Assembly (NCBI GenBank): GCA_023144895.1
Contig: JAGLEV010000052.1
Location: 1 to 64,000 of the forward strand
Source of the DNA: Thiotrichaceae bacterium
GTDB lineage: Bacteria > Pseudomonadota > Gammaproteobacteria > Thiotrichales > Thiotrichaceae
Direction of reading: 5' to 3'
DNA: 64,000 nucleotides
In this document: piece after piece, positions 29,485-40,083 of the stretch
Layout of the letters: each line of letters begins with the position of its first letter
Position numbering within the stretch: position 1 is the stretch's first letter
Made by a program: the position numbers and the translations under genes
The notes under the pieces: model-generated
What the model saw: the letters and a program-made list of their open reading frames with translations, nothing else
Database searches by the model: none
What the model was told of the DNA's origin: nothing

Positions 29485-30162
29485 CTAGTAACTAGCAAAG
29501 GCTCCGCCTTCCCCATACCAAGCTTGTTGGTCACAATTCCGTGGAATCACTTGCACGGCTGAGTTCTTATTTAAAGAACGACTCCATTGTAAAGCAGGAG
29601 TTGCGGCTCCTACAGGCTCATCATAATCAACCCAAAAAACCTGACGTTGAACCTTTTGACCACTAAATTTAGCATCATAACCAAGATAACGAATATATTC
29701 TGCTTTACGTTTAGCCTTATCTAAATTCTCAAAAAAACCAAAGGTTATCGTATTTTTATAAGGTCCTTCTTCAATAATACTATAGCCATTAACATTCTGT
29801 TTAACTAAGTCAACACTAATCTTTTTAGCCTGTTCTAATGAAGAGATATCAGCAATATAGACAAGATAGTTCTTTATTTTTTTACTACTAAGGCTACGAA
29901 TAATCACATCCATACCATAGGTACGAATATTACCTGCAACTAATTGTGCTGCTTTTTCACTACTATACGGACCAACAGTATAACAGCTACTGACACCCGT
30001 TGCTTTATTTGCAGAATAGCCTCCACCTGGCGTTTCTGGCAAGACAACAAGTAAAGGAACGCCCTGCTCCATTTCAGGAATCTTATTCTGAGCATTCACA
30101 AAGAGATTACCCAGCAGTAGTATCACATTAAAAAACACCAATAAGACGATAAAATTTCTCAT
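29485..30162 (-). CDS. Signal-anchored protein with SPOR-like region
   Basis: The 225-residue protein has a hydrophobic N-terminal segment (about 3-24) and a region from about 58 to 175 with the alternating pattern of SPOR domains. That region opens C-Y-T-V-G-P-Y-S-S-E-K-A-A, continues with Y-L-V-Y-I-A-D-I-S-S and then T-I-T-F-G-F-F-E-N-L-D-K-A. SPOR domains bind denuded peptidoglycan at septa. It sits 6 bases after coaX and 27 before the ABC ATPase. The domain call is from pattern and not certain. Confidence 0.7.
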   Translation of the reverse strand: MRNFIVLLVFFNVILLLGNLFVNAQNKIPEMEQGVPLLVVLPETPGGGYSANKATGVSSCYTVGPYSSEKAAQLVAGNIRTYGMDVIIRSLSSKKIKNYLVYIADISSLEQAKKISVDLVKQNVNGYSIIEEGPYKNTITFGFFENLDKAKRKAEYIRYLGYDAKFSGQKVQRQVFWVDYDEPVGAATPALQWSRSLNKNSAVQVIPRNCDQQAWYGEGGAFASY

Positions 30163-30168
30163 TTTTAG

Positions 30169-30900
30169 TTATTTACTCAAAGAAAAGTGCCGCAAGCCCT
30201 GTAGTACAAGGTGAGGCCTTAATATTGTTTGCGGATCTAAATAATCCAACAGAACGGTGCTATCCCCACCACAAATTATTCTTTTACATGGTGTCGAGCA
30301 CTGAGCCTCCATCTGTGTTGCGATAGATTCAATCGCTGCCGACAAACCATTGATACAACCCCAGCTAACCCCATCCGCTGTATTGGTTGCTAATACCTGT
30401 TTTGAGTAACCACCCAACTGGTTTAACTCTTGTGTATTGTTCAGTAAAGATTTTAACCATAACCGAACCCCTGGCAGAATAATACCACCTAAGTGATTCC
30501 CATCAGCATCAACTAAATCGATGGTAATCGCAGTCCCACAGTCGATAACAATACAAGCCTGTGCAACAAATTCACTGACCGCTCCCTCTAATGCAACAAA
30601 ACGATCAGATCCCAGCTGATTAGACTGCTCATAACCATTACTGATTAGTAAGGATTTAGTATTTGCCGTAATTAATCGTAAATCGATCTGCAAATCAACA
30701 CAAAGCGATATAAGGTCATTATTAAAATCGTTTCCTAGCACATGAACTAAAAATAACCTTGATGGATGTTTTAGCTTCAAATGCTGACGTAGTGTCTTTA
30801 TTGCATCTTGCCAGCCTTGATGATTCAGTGCGTATTGATTCAGCTCAGATCGCCAAGACCATTTAATACGACTATTACCCACATCGACTAACATTACCAT
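30169..30900 (-). CDS. coaX: Type III pantothenate kinase
   Basis: CoaX phosphorylates pantothenate, the first step of coenzyme A synthesis, and has an acetate/sugar kinase-like fold. The 243-residue protein has D-V-G-N-S-R-I-K-W, L-G-S-D-R-F-V-A-L, D-C-G-T-A-I-T-I-D and G-G-I-I-L-P-G. It overlaps birA by 7 bases; an ATG at 30894 would form TAATG with the birA stop and is an equally good start. birA-coaX pairing is common. Confidence 0.95.
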   Translation of the reverse strand: MVMLVDVGNSRIKWSWRSELNQYALNHQGWQDAIKTLRQHLKLKHPSRLFLVHVLGNDFNNDLISLCVDLQIDLRLITANTKSLLISNGYEQSNQLGSDRFVALEGAVSEFVAQACIVIDCGTAITIDLVDADGNHLGGIILPGVRLWLKSLLNNTQELNQLGGYSKQVLATNTADGVSWGCINGLSAAIESIATQMEAQCSTPCKRIICGGDSTVLLDYLDPQTILRPHLVLQGLRHFSLSK

Positions 30901-31679
30901 CGAACACTCACTTCAGCGGCATTAACCGATAGGGTATCACCATTTTCTAGTAATAGTTGTAGCTCACCTTGCGCATTAATCCCTGTTGCTAAGCCTCTTA
31001 ATATTTTCTCTTCTACTTGCCGATAAACGTTAACTTCCTTTCCTTTTAGCAAGTCCCAATGTTCCCAATGACTCAGTACATCATGATAACTTAACTGAGG
31101 AAATCTCAATAAATGCTTAAATAAACGCTGTATGATCATTGCAATAAATACATTTCTATCCACAGGTTCTGGTAATTCTAGAGCTAAACTAGTGGCATTC
31201 AAACTGGAATCAAAGGACTCTTGCCCCACATTGATACCAATACCAATGACTAGGCGTTGCCTATTATTCGTTGTTTCAATCAAGATACCCGCTAATTTAC
31301 GACCCTTGACTAAAATATCATTGGGCCACTTTAGACCATGTGAGTTCAAACCAAAATCTGCCATTAAAGCACAAAGCTCTAATCCCACGGACAAACTAAG
31401 CAAAGGTAATTTATCCTGTATTTTTTCTAAGGTTGATTCACTAATACACCAACTCATAGAAAAATAGATATTACCCTTATCATCAGACTGCCAAAAACGA
31501 CCACGACGACCTCGACCTGAACTCTGCTGCTCTGCAACACACACAGCACAACACTCATTACTATCCATTAGCCACTGATTTGTTGAGCCTATTTGGTTAA
31601 AAACCCATAGTTTGCCTAACTGTGATCGTATATGATCATCCAAACAGGAAAGTATGGTGTATTTATCTAGCATTAACAT
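30894..31679 (-). CDS. birA: Biotin-[acetyl-CoA-carboxylase] ligase
   Basis: BirA attaches biotin to the carboxyl carrier protein. The 261-residue protein has I-G-S-T-N-Q-W-L, G-R-G-R-R-G-R-F-W (the reactive loop) and L-K-W-P-N-D-I, followed by the C-terminal domain. No N-terminal helix-turn-helix is visible, so it is probably the monofunctional enzyme that does not act as repressor. It is the first gene of the minus-strand run 31679-25605 and is divergent from the exonuclease gene. Confidence 0.94.
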   Translation of the reverse strand: MLMLDKYTILSCLDDHIRSQLGKLWVFNQIGSTNQWLMDSNECCAVCVAEQQSSGRGRRGRFWQSDDKGNIYFSMSWCISESTLEKIQDKLPLLSLSVGLELCALMADFGLNSHGLKWPNDILVKGRKLAGILIETTNNRQRLVIGIGINVGQESFDSSLNATSLALELPEPVDRNVFIAMIIQRLFKHLLRFPQLSYHDVLSHWEHWDLLKGKEVNVYRQVEEKILRGLATGINAQGELQLLLENGDTLSVNAAEVSVRW

Positions 31680-31729
31680 GAGTAAACTTTATCATGATTT
31701 GATAAGGTATTGACAAAAAGGTATAAAGA

Positions 31730-32536
31730 ATGAGTACACAGAATACCAATGAAATAAAGAGAGTCAATCGACCTAAAGCATTATGGTTGATTGATTCTAG
31801 TATTTATATCTATCGAGCTTGGTATACAGGTGATGAATCTCAGCTTGATAATAAAGGTCATGCTATTCATGCCTATAAAGGCTTTGTTGCTTTTGTTGAT
31901 GATTTGTTAACACATGAAAATCCTGAAAATATTGCCTTTGCATTTGACCAAGCTCAGACTCAATCCTATCGTCAAGAAATTTATCCTGATTATAAAAAAA
32001 ATCGCAAAACAACACCTGATAACCTACGATACCAAATGACTTTATGTCAGCAATATATTGATAAGCTAGGGATTACTTATTCTTCAAGCAACCGTTATGA
32101 GGCGGATGATATTATTGCATCATGGGCAAACACAAGTACTGAAGTGGTGATTGTTACTGCTGATAAGGATCTCACGCAATTAATTTGTCCCTCTGATTTA
32201 TGGTGTGATTATGGTAGAAACCACCTTAACTATCAGCAGATTCAAAAAAAGTTTGGTGTGAAACCTGAGCAGATTGCTGACCTTTTAGCATTAGCAGGTG
32301 ATCCAGCGGATAATATTCCAGGAGTTCCCATGATTGGTATAGCAACAGCGGCTAAACTATTACGGCACTTTGGTAGCTTATCGACTTTATTGGATTCTAT
32401 AGATAAAATTTCTAAGATGAAGTTTCGTGGCGCACACCTTGTGAAAAATGCGATTGAGAGACACCAAGAAGAAGTCATTATTTATCGTCAGCTAACAGGG
32501 CTAAAAACTAACTTCGCCTTAAAATCTATACAATAA
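31730..32536 (+). CDS. Stand-alone 5'-3' exonuclease / flap nuclease (Xni/PolA-N type)
   Basis: The 268-residue protein has the PIN-like 5'-nuclease domain of DNA polymerase I: L-I-D-S-S-I-Y-I-Y-R-A-W-Y near residue 20, the E-A-D-D-I-I-A-S-W acidic cluster, V-T-A-D-K-D-L-T-Q-L and the H3TH region G-D-P-A-D-N-I-P-G-V-P-M-I-G-I. It has no polymerase domain. E. coli Xni is the nearest named type, but Xni proper lacks part of the metal site, whereas this protein keeps many acidic residues. It may process flaps. AAAGG lies before the ATG. Confidence 0.88.
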   Translation: MSTQNTNEIKRVNRPKALWLIDSSIYIYRAWYTGDESQLDNKGHAIHAYKGFVAFVDDLLTHENPENIAFAFDQAQTQSYRQEIYPDYKKNRKTTPDNLRYQMTLCQQYIDKLGITYSSSNRYEADDIIASWANTSTEVVIVTADKDLTQLICPSDLWCDYGRNHLNYQQIQKKFGVKPEQIADLLALAGDPADNIPGVPMIGIATAAKLLRHFGSLSTLLDSIDKISKMKFRGAHLVKNAIERHQEEVIIYRQLTGLKTNFALKSIQ

Positions 32537-32561
32537 AAAAGGCACCCGAAGATGCCTTTTT
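32536..32561. terminator. Bidirectional terminator between the exonuclease gene and atpC
   Basis: AAAAAGGCA and TGCCTTTTT (32536-32544 with 32553-32561) form a 9-bp stem with an 8-base loop and A/T runs on both sides. It overlaps the exonuclease stop codon region and is 18 bases after the atpC stop, so it can end both convergent transcripts. Confidence 0.9.
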
Positions 32562-32579
32562 AAATAAACACCTTATTAA

Positions 32580-33005
32580 CTAGCTGTGAATATTTTTACC
32601 GACTTTATGAATCATCTGCATTTGCATTTTTGCTACTTCTAATTCAATACGAACCGTTTCATAATTAATATCTTCAGGATCAACACCTTCCATAGCATCT
32701 TCAGCACGTTTTATAGCACTTTCAGCTGCTTCTTTATCAAGGTCTTTAGCACGAATTGCCGTATCTGCAAGGATAGTCACAACCTTAGGTTGTACTTCCA
32801 TAATCCCACCAGATACAAACAATGAAGATTCAACACCATTTGCTATATAACGAAGTTCACCAGGCTTTAGAGTCGTAATTAGTTGAGCATGACGAGGAGT
32901 AATACCTAAATCCCCCATTTCACCCGCAACAAAAATTTCTTCCACCTCTCCGGAGAATAAGGACTCTTGAGTACTTACTACATCTAATCGCATTGTTTTA
33001 GCCAT
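32580..33005 (-). CDS. atpC: ATP synthase epsilon subunit
   Basis: Epsilon sits on the central stalk and damps ATP hydrolysis. The 141-residue protein has the beta-sandwich start (M-R-L-D-V-V-S-T-Q-E-S-L-F-S-G) and G-D-L-G-I-T-P-R-H-A-Q-L. F-V-S-G-G-I-M-E-V and the two-helix C-terminal part follow. Last gene of the atpIBEFHAGDC operon, 18 bases after atpD, followed by a terminator. Confidence 0.97.
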   Translation of the reverse strand: MAKTMRLDVVSTQESLFSGEVEEIFVAGEMGDLGITPRHAQLITTLKPGELRYIANGVESSLFVSGGIMEVQPKVVTILADTAIRAKDLDKEAAESAIKRAEDAMEGVDPEDINYETVRIELEVAKMQMQMIHKVGKNIHS

Positions 33006-33023
33006 CAGTTGTCTCCTTGGCGA

Positions 33024-34427
<1,404 letters not shown>

Positions 34428-34432
34428 CTAAA

Positions 34433-35287
34433 TTATTCTACTGCTGCCGCGCCCGAAACAATTTCGGAAATTTCTTGTGTTATCGCTGCTTGACGTGCCT
34501 TGTTATAAACCAATTTCAAACGATCAATCATGTCACCTGCATTATCGGTAGCACTTTTCATCGCAATCATTCTCGCTGACATTTCACAGGCAATATTCTC
34601 AACAACACCTTGATAGAGTAATGATTCAATATATCGTTGCATAAGAAGATCAATAACAACTTTTGAGTCAGGTTCGTAGAGATAGTCCCACTGATAATCT
34701 AAATCATCAGTTTGCTCAGACACAATCGGTACTAACTGTGTACCACGAGCTTTCTGGGTCATGTTATTTACAAATTCGTTTTCGAACATGGTAATGCGAT
34801 CAATCTTTCCTTCAGCAAATGCGTCTAGCATTACTTTAATAGGACCGATTAAGTCAGTCATTTCAGGGCGATCACCTATTTGCACCTCCTGAGCAACAAG
34901 ACCAAAACGCTTGTATGCATTCATCGCTTTGCCACCATAAACAGCGACATCGACTTCAACACCCTTCTCTTTCCATGATGCAATATCTATATTAACGCGT
35001 TTAAACAAGTTAACATTTAAGCCACCACATAAACCACGGTCAGTTGAGATAACAATGATGCCGACACGCTTAACTTCACGCTCTAAAGTATAAGGATGCT
35101 TATACTCTAGCTGACCATTAGCCATGTGACTAACAACCTGCCGCATTTTTGTCGCATAAGGGCGTGAGGCACGCATTTGATCAGCAGCCCGACGCATTTT
35201 AGATGCCGCTACCATTTCCATGGCTTTGGTTATCTTTTTGGTGCTTTGGATACTTTTGATCTGTGATCGTATTTCTTTAAGACCCAC
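34433..35287 (-). CDS. atpG: ATP synthase gamma subunit
   Basis: Central rotor shaft. The 284-residue protein begins with the conserved helix [28 protein letters not shown] (shown here as motif letters, residues 5-32) and has the [11 protein letters not shown] segment and the terminal [16 protein letters not shown]. It lies 26 bases from atpD and 18 from atpA. Confidence 0.97.
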   Translation of the reverse strand: MGLKEIRSQIKSIQSTKKITKAMEMVAASKMRRAADQMRASRPYATKMRQVVSHMANGQLEYKHPYTLEREVKRVGIIVISTDRGLCGGLNVNLFKRVNIDIASWKEKGVEVDVAVYGGKAMNAYKRFGLVAQEVQIGDRPEMTDLIGPIKVMLDAFAEGKIDRITMFENEFVNNMTQKARGTQLVPIVSEQTDDLDYQWDYLYEPDSKVVIDLLMQRYIESLLYQGVVENIACEMSARMIAMKSATDNAGDMIDRLKLVYNKARQAAITQEISEIVSGAAAVE

Positions 35288-35305
35288 GGGATCTACCTCC
35301 TCCGA

Positions 35306-36847
35306 TTACCAAGAATGATTTGTTTTGAAATCGTCCAAGGCGCTACGCATTTGCCCAGCGATATCGTCGTTATAATCACCTGTTTCATTAATATTATCTA
35401 ACAACTCTGTACATGCTTCGCGAACATAGCTGAGCATTGCTGCTTCAAAATCATTAATTTTGTTAACAGGGATATCATCAAGATAGCCTTCATTAGCAGA
35501 AAATAGTGAGAATGCTAATTCAGCTGTCTTCAAGGGTGAATATTGACCTTGCTTCATTAGCTGAGTCACACGCTCACCACGCTCTAATTGAGCACGAGTC
35601 GATTCATCAAGATCGGATGCAAACTGCGAGAATGCAGCTAGCTCACGATACTGAGCTAAATCTAAACGAATACCACCACCCAGTTTCTTGATGATTGTCG
35701 TCTGTGCAGAACCACCCACTCGTGATACTGAAAGACCCGCATCAATCGCAGGGCGTGTCCCTGAGTTGAATAAATCTGTATCAAGAAAGATTTGACCATC
35801 AGTGATTGAAATAACGTTAGTCGGTACAAAAGCCGAAACATCACCTTCTTGAGTTTCAATGATAGGGTAAGCTGTCAAAGAACCTGTTTTTCCTTTGACT
35901 TTGCCTTTAGTCATTTTCTCAACAAACTCAACATTAACACGTGCAGCACGCTCTAATAAGCGAGAATGTAGGAAGAATACATCACCAGGATAAGCTTCAC
36001 GACCAGGAGGACGACGTAATAATAGTGACACTTGGCGATAAGCCCATGCTTGCTTAGTCAGATCATCATAAATAATTAATGCATCTTCACCACGATCACG
36101 GAAATACTCACCCATTGCACAGCCTGCATAAGGTGCTAGGAATTGCATTGATGCAGGGTCAGAAGCATTGGCAGCAACAACAATGGTATATTCCATTGCG
36201 CCATGCTCTTCTAGCTTGTGTACGACACCCGCAACAGAAGAGGCTTTTTGACCAACAGCAACATAGATACAAGGAACGCCTTTGCCTTTTTGGTTGATAA
36301 TTGCATCAATACCAACAGCTGTTTTACCTGTTTGACGATCACCAATAATCAATTCACGTTGACCACGCCCAACAGGAACCATTGCATCTAATGCTTTGAT
36401 ACCTGTTTCCATCGGTTGATTAACCGATTGACGCTCGATAACACCTGGAGCTTGACGTTCGATAGCAGCAAAGCCATCACTTTCAATCTCACCTTGACCA
36501 TCAATTGGCTGACCCAAAGAATCAACAACGCGCCCCATTAAATTAGGGCCTACAGGCACTTCTAAGATACGACCAGTACACTTTGCTGTATCACCTTCTT
36601 TCAGGCTTTTAAAGTCACCAAGAACAACCGCACCGACAGAGTCACGCTCTAAGTTAAGTGCTAAACCAAAAGCACCATTGGAAAATTCAATCATTTCGCC
36701 TGACATTACATCGCCAAGCCCATGAATACGCACGATACCATCAGAGACAGAAACAATCGTACCTTCAGTACGTGCCTCTGCTTCAACTTTGAAGTTATCG
36801 ATACGCTTCTTTATAATTTCACTAATTTCAGTTGGATTTAACTGCAT
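35306..36847 (-). CDS. atpA: ATP synthase alpha subunit
   Basis: Non-catalytic nucleotide-binding subunit of F1. The 513-residue protein begins M-Q-L-N-P-T-E-I-S. Walker A is G-D-R-Q-T-G-K-T at 169-176. The arginine finger region (V-S-R-V-G-G-S-A-Q) and [12 protein letters not shown] are present. Full length with no visible oddity. 12 bases separate it from atpH. Confidence 0.98.
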   Translation of the reverse strand: MQLNPTEISEIIKKRIDNFKVEAEARTEGTIVSVSDGIVRIHGLGDVMSGEMIEFSNGAFGLALNLERDSVGAVVLGDFKSLKEGDTAKCTGRILEVPVGPNLMGRVVDSLGQPIDGQGEIESDGFAAIERQAPGVIERQSVNQPMETGIKALDAMVPVGRGQRELIIGDRQTGKTAVGIDAIINQKGKGVPCIYVAVGQKASSVAGVVHKLEEHGAMEYTIVVAANASDPASMQFLAPYAGCAMGEYFRDRGEDALIIYDDLTKQAWAYRQVSLLLRRPPGREAYPGDVFFLHSRLLERAARVNVEFVEKMTKGKVKGKTGSLTAYPIIETQEGDVSAFVPTNVISITDGQIFLDTDLFNSGTRPAIDAGLSVSRVGGSAQTTIIKKLGGGIRLDLAQYRELAAFSQFASDLDESTRAQLERGERVTQLMKQGQYSPLKTAELAFSLFSANEGYLDDIPVNKINDFEAAMLSYVREACTELLDNINETGDYNDDIAGQMRSALDDFKTNHSW

Positions 36848-36859
36848 TTAATCATCCTC

Positions 36860-37396
36860 TTATCCGACCAGAGCTTGCGTAATATTATGCATACGCCCCT
36901 GAATCGAACCATCTATAACTAAGTCACCTGCTCGAATAATAACACCGCCAAGAATTGATTTATCAATTGTTGTTTTGACCTTAATCTCCGCATCCAAGCG
37001 TTTTTTAAGTGCGGCACTGATCGATTGAATTTCTTCATCTTTCAGCTCCTGAGCAGAGGTAATCGTAACCTCAACAACGCCTTCAGCCTCATCCTTCATT
37101 ACTTCAAATAAAGCAACAATTTCAGGAAGAGCTTCTAAGCGACCATATTCTGCTAACTGCTTCACAAGATTTTCAGCCTTGCTATCCAACTGACCATCAG
37201 CTAGCTCAATAACAATCTGAGCTACTTCTTGCTTGGTTAAGGAAGGATTATCAAGCACGGCATGAACACTATCATCACTAACAATCGCACCAAGAAAAGT
37301 AAGTGTCTCTGACCACTGAGCCAAAGCCTCTCCTTCACTAGCTAGTTCAAATACTGCCCTTGCATAGGGGCGAGCTGTAGTTATTAATTCAGACAT
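36860..37396 (-). CDS. atpH: ATP synthase delta subunit
   Basis: Delta links the peripheral stalk to the top of F1. The 178-residue protein has A-R-P-Y-A-R-A-V-F-E-L-A near the start and the late G-G-V-I-I-R-A-G-D-L-V-I-D-G-S-I segment. Helical N-terminal domain and length are typical. It lies 11 bases from atpF. Confidence 0.97.
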   Translation of the reverse strand: MSELITTARPYARAVFELASEGEALAQWSETLTFLGAIVSDDSVHAVLDNPSLTKQEVAQIVIELADGQLDSKAENLVKQLAEYGRLEALPEIVALFEVMKDEAEGVVEVTITSAQELKDEEIQSISAALKKRLDAEIKVKTTIDKSILGGVIIRAGDLVIDGSIQGRMHNITQALVG

Positions 37397-37407
37397 CTAA
37401 TAACTAC

Positions 37408-37878
37408 CTAAATCTTTGAAACAAGATCATCTAACACGTCTTTATGTGTGCTAGCATCGATTTCTTTGCCTAGGATTTTCTCTGCCCCAGCAATGGCTAA
37501 TTCGGATACCTGAGTGCGCAGGCCATCTTTAGCTCGATTAATTTCTTGTAGAAGTTCTGCATCAGCGGCTACTTTAATTTGCTCTGCTTCAGCGCTTGCC
37601 TTCTGCTTTGCTTCTTCAACAATCTGTGTTTCACGGGTTTTACCCTGAGAAACAATTTCAGCTGCTTCTGATTTTGCACGACTAATAAGTTTTGCGGCTT
37701 CTTCTTCGGCAGCAACAGCATCTGCTGCGCCTTTTTCTGAAGCGGCAAGTCCATCAGCAATACGTGCTTTACGAGCTTCCATGTTATCTAACACAGGCTC
37801 CCATAAATAACGCTTTACAAACAAAATTAGGATAGTAAATACAATCAACTGTCCAAATAAGGTTAGCGTAATATTCAT
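37408..37878 (-). CDS. atpF: ATP synthase b subunit
   Basis: Peripheral stalk subunit. The 156-residue protein starts M-N-I-T-L-T-L-F-G-Q-L-I-V-F with one N-terminal TM helix (about 5-25), then a long charged Ala-rich helix (30-125) that dimerises. Only one b gene is present, as in most gammaproteobacteria. It lies between atpE and atpH. Confidence 0.97.
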   Translation of the reverse strand: MNITLTLFGQLIVFTILILFVKRYLWEPVLDNMEARKARIADGLAASEKGAADAVAAEEEAAKLISRAKSEAAEIVSQGKTRETQIVEEAKQKASAEAEQIKVAADAELLQEINRAKDGLRTQVSELAIAGAEKILGKEIDASTHKDVLDDLVSKI

Positions 37879-37926
37879 AATGTCCTCCGAATGTTAATCA
37901 GATATAAAACAAACACTTCGGATTAA

Positions 37927-38211
37927 CTAACCGCCGATTGCTGATTTTGCCGCAGTAAGGAATGGGTTAGCGAAAATAAACCACATTGAGATACCAAGTA
38001 CGATCATAGGGAATGCTTCCATAAGACCACCAGTGAATAGCATCTGACCGGTAAGCTGAGCACGCATTTCAGGTTGTCTTGCGATACCTTCAATAAATTT
38101 CGAACAGATCATCCCCCAACCTAGTGCAGAACCTAGTCCAGCAGCCGCTAAGATAATACCAACGCCAATAGCCGTTGATGACATGATTTGAGATACCACT
38201 GAAGCATCCAT
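37927..38211 (-). CDS. atpE: ATP synthase c subunit
   Basis: The proton-carrying ring subunit. The 94-residue hairpin has two TM helices, the R-Q-P loop (45-47) and the carboxylate E65 in G-L-M-E-A-F-P-M-I. The residue after E65 is alanine and the sodium-type glutamine in helix 1 is missing, so proton coupling is expected. AGGAG precedes the ATG. Confidence 0.97.
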   Translation of the reverse strand: MDASVVSQIMSSTAIGVGIILAAAGLGSALGWGMICSKFIEGIARQPEMRAQLTGQMLFTGGLMEAFPMIVLGISMWFIFANPFLTAAKSAIGG

Positions 38212-38326
38212 AGTTAATCTCCTAAAGGAAAAAATAAAAAATAAAAAATAAAAACTAAACTTTCTAAGCCCGTTACAAGCTTATCAATATTTTCTTGTAG
38301 CGCACATGATTCAACGCTAAGCAATC

Positions 38327-39193
38327 TTAATGTTCGTCAGTTCCCTGACTCGCTAAACTTAGGTAAACAATCGTTAACAACATGAAGATAAAGGCTTGTA
38401 ATGGAATAACCAGAAGATGGAATACTGACCATAAGAAGCCAAGTAATATTTCACCTGGTACAGCCCAACCAAACCCTAGTAATGCAATAAGTAAAAATAA
38501 TAATTCACCCGCAAACATGTTACCAAAGAGTCGTAGACCAAGACTGACTGGCTTTGCAACTTCTTCAATCGCCGTCATTAAGATATTGACTGGCATGGCA
38601 AACTTGCCAAAAGGGTGGAATAAAAACATTTTAATATAGCCAACAAGACCTTTGTGCTTAATATTGTAAAAAATAATTAATCCAAAGACGAGTAATGCTA
38701 GTGCAAAAGTAGTATCCAAGTTAGTTGTGGGTACTGCTTTAAAGTAAATATGATGTGGGTCAGCACCAAAGAAGGTGCTTGCAATTCCTGACACTAAGCC
38801 TGGAAGTAAATCAACAGGGATAATATCCATCAAGTTCATCAAGAATACAATGGTAAATATGGTTAATGCTAATGGCCCTACTAGTCGATCTGCCTTAGGA
38901 AAGATGTCTGTCACTTGCTGGTTAACAAACTCTACAATCGTTTCTAGGAAGTTTTGTGCTCCACTAGGAGTATCTGCCGATAGATTTTTACCAACACGCC
39001 ATGCAAAAAGACCGATAATAAAGGAAAGCACAATGGTAACAAAAAGAGTATCTAAAAATAAGATGTTAAAATCAAGAATACTTCCAGGATCAACATTAAA
39101 TTTACCCGTACTTACATTGTAAGTCGCGTTATGTAAATGGTGATTTATATAACTACCTTGATCCGCAATTGCTGGTGCGTTAGTTTCGCTCAC
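38327..39193 (-). CDS. atpB: ATP synthase a subunit
   Basis: Stator half-channel subunit next to the c ring. About 288 residues if it begins at GTG 39193, which has TAGG 7 bases upstream; a TTG two codons earlier (39199) is also open. It has Y-I-N-H-H-L-H-N-A-T, several TM helices, the essential arginine in L-G-L-R-L-F-G-N-M-F-A-G-E and the late Q-A-F-I-F-M-L-L-T-I-V-Y-L. A 115-base gap separates it from atpE. Confidence 0.95.
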   Translation of the reverse strand: MSETNAPAIADQGSYINHHLHNATYNVSTGKFNVDPGSILDFNILFLDTLFVTIVLSFIIGLFAWRVGKNLSADTPSGAQNFLETIVEFVNQQVTDIFPKADRLVGPLALTIFTIVFLMNLMDIIPVDLLPGLVSGIASTFFGADPHHIYFKAVPTTNLDTTFALALLVFGLIIFYNIKHKGLVGYIKMFLFHPFGKFAMPVNILMTAIEEVAKPVSLGLRLFGNMFAGELLFLLIALLGFGWAVPGEILLGFLWSVFHLLVIPLQAFIFMLLTIVYLSLASQGTDEH

Positions 39194-39272
39194 AAACAAC
39201 CTACCTGTTTAAATAAATTAAAAATATTTGACACTAATGCTTATTATCTAAAGCACTACTGTTCGGAAACTC

Positions 39273-39626
39273 TTATTTCACTTGCATTGATCCAAAAACC
39301 AAGTATGCAACCTGTACTAAAGCAAAAACGCCAAGCATTGCATGTGGTATAAACTTAAAAACAGTTAAACCGAGTACAAACATAATGACAACAAAGAAGA
39401 ATCGCTGGATAACACCGAGATAGAGTGTTAATACCCCTCCATCTGGATTCTCTTCTGCCATTGCGGCGGCATTTTCTAATCTTCTAGCCAGTAAGTAACT
39501 ATTAGCAATAGCAACAGCGCCACCAAATAGCGATGCCCAAACTGCCCCCAAGGAATCTAAATATAAGTAGAATCCTAGTGTTCCCGCTAAAACTAATCCG
39601 ATCTGTAATATAAGCAAGCTTCGCAA
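39273..39626 (-). CDS. atpI: ATP synthase accessory protein I
   Basis: AtpI is a small membrane protein that helps c-ring assembly. The 117-residue protein has four hydrophobic segments and the paired G-G-A-V-A-I-A-N-S-Y segment typical of the family. Initiation appears to use TTG at 39626, with AAGGA about 6 bases upstream; no in-frame ATG occurs before the second TM helix. It is first in the atp operon. Confidence 0.9.
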   Translation of the reverse strand: MRSLLILQIGLVLAGTLGFYLYLDSLGAVWASLFGGAVAIANSYLLARRLENAAAMAEENPDGGVLTLYLGVIQRFFFVVIMFVLGLTVFKFIPHAMLGVFALVQVAYLVFGSMQVK

Positions 39627-40083
39627 AATGTATCCTTAAGATCGAACGATAAAATTAAACACTTACAACATGCTTAAATAGTGACTGATTTCAGGGTTGT
39701 GAATTCTAACATTAACCCTTGCTCTGAACAAGCGAGCACGCGAATATTAGCAAACGCTAAATTTAAATCAAGCTATTTAATTGTTTAATCGTATTTACAT
39801 TAACTAAGAAGATGTTTTACTGTGCAAAAATAACAACACACTCGAGGCATCTGCAAGCAAATCTAATAACTTAAAGGTAAGCATATTCAATCAATAAACC
39901 CTATCCAAGCAAAAATAATAGCTGCCCCACCCCTGCCAATTTTCTTTAGTTGCTAATTCTAACAGCAATGCAAAACACATGAATATAAAAAAATGTTGAA
40001 ATTTATCACTGATAATTGCTACATGTAAATCAACCACATTCATGCTACATTCATCACAAGTTGCTTCTCCAAAAGGAAAATCT
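39627..40083. other. 457-base divergent intergenic region atpI / uvrD
   Basis: No convincing gene, tRNA or strong hairpin is present. It should hold the promoter of the atp operon (minus) and of uvrD (plus). I could not support specific -35/-10 boxes, and no LexA-type CTG-N10-CAG was found in front of uvrD. Confidence 0.5.

Noticed and set aside
31132-31467. Plus-strand frame of 111 residues over birA
   Set aside because: Antisense to birA with no family match.
38775-39122. Plus-strand frame of 115 residues over atpB
   Set aside because: Antisense shadow of the atpB membrane helices.
39627-40083. LexA box or tRNA in the atpI/uvrD gap
   Set aside because: No CTG-N10-CAG pattern and no cloverleaf could be found.
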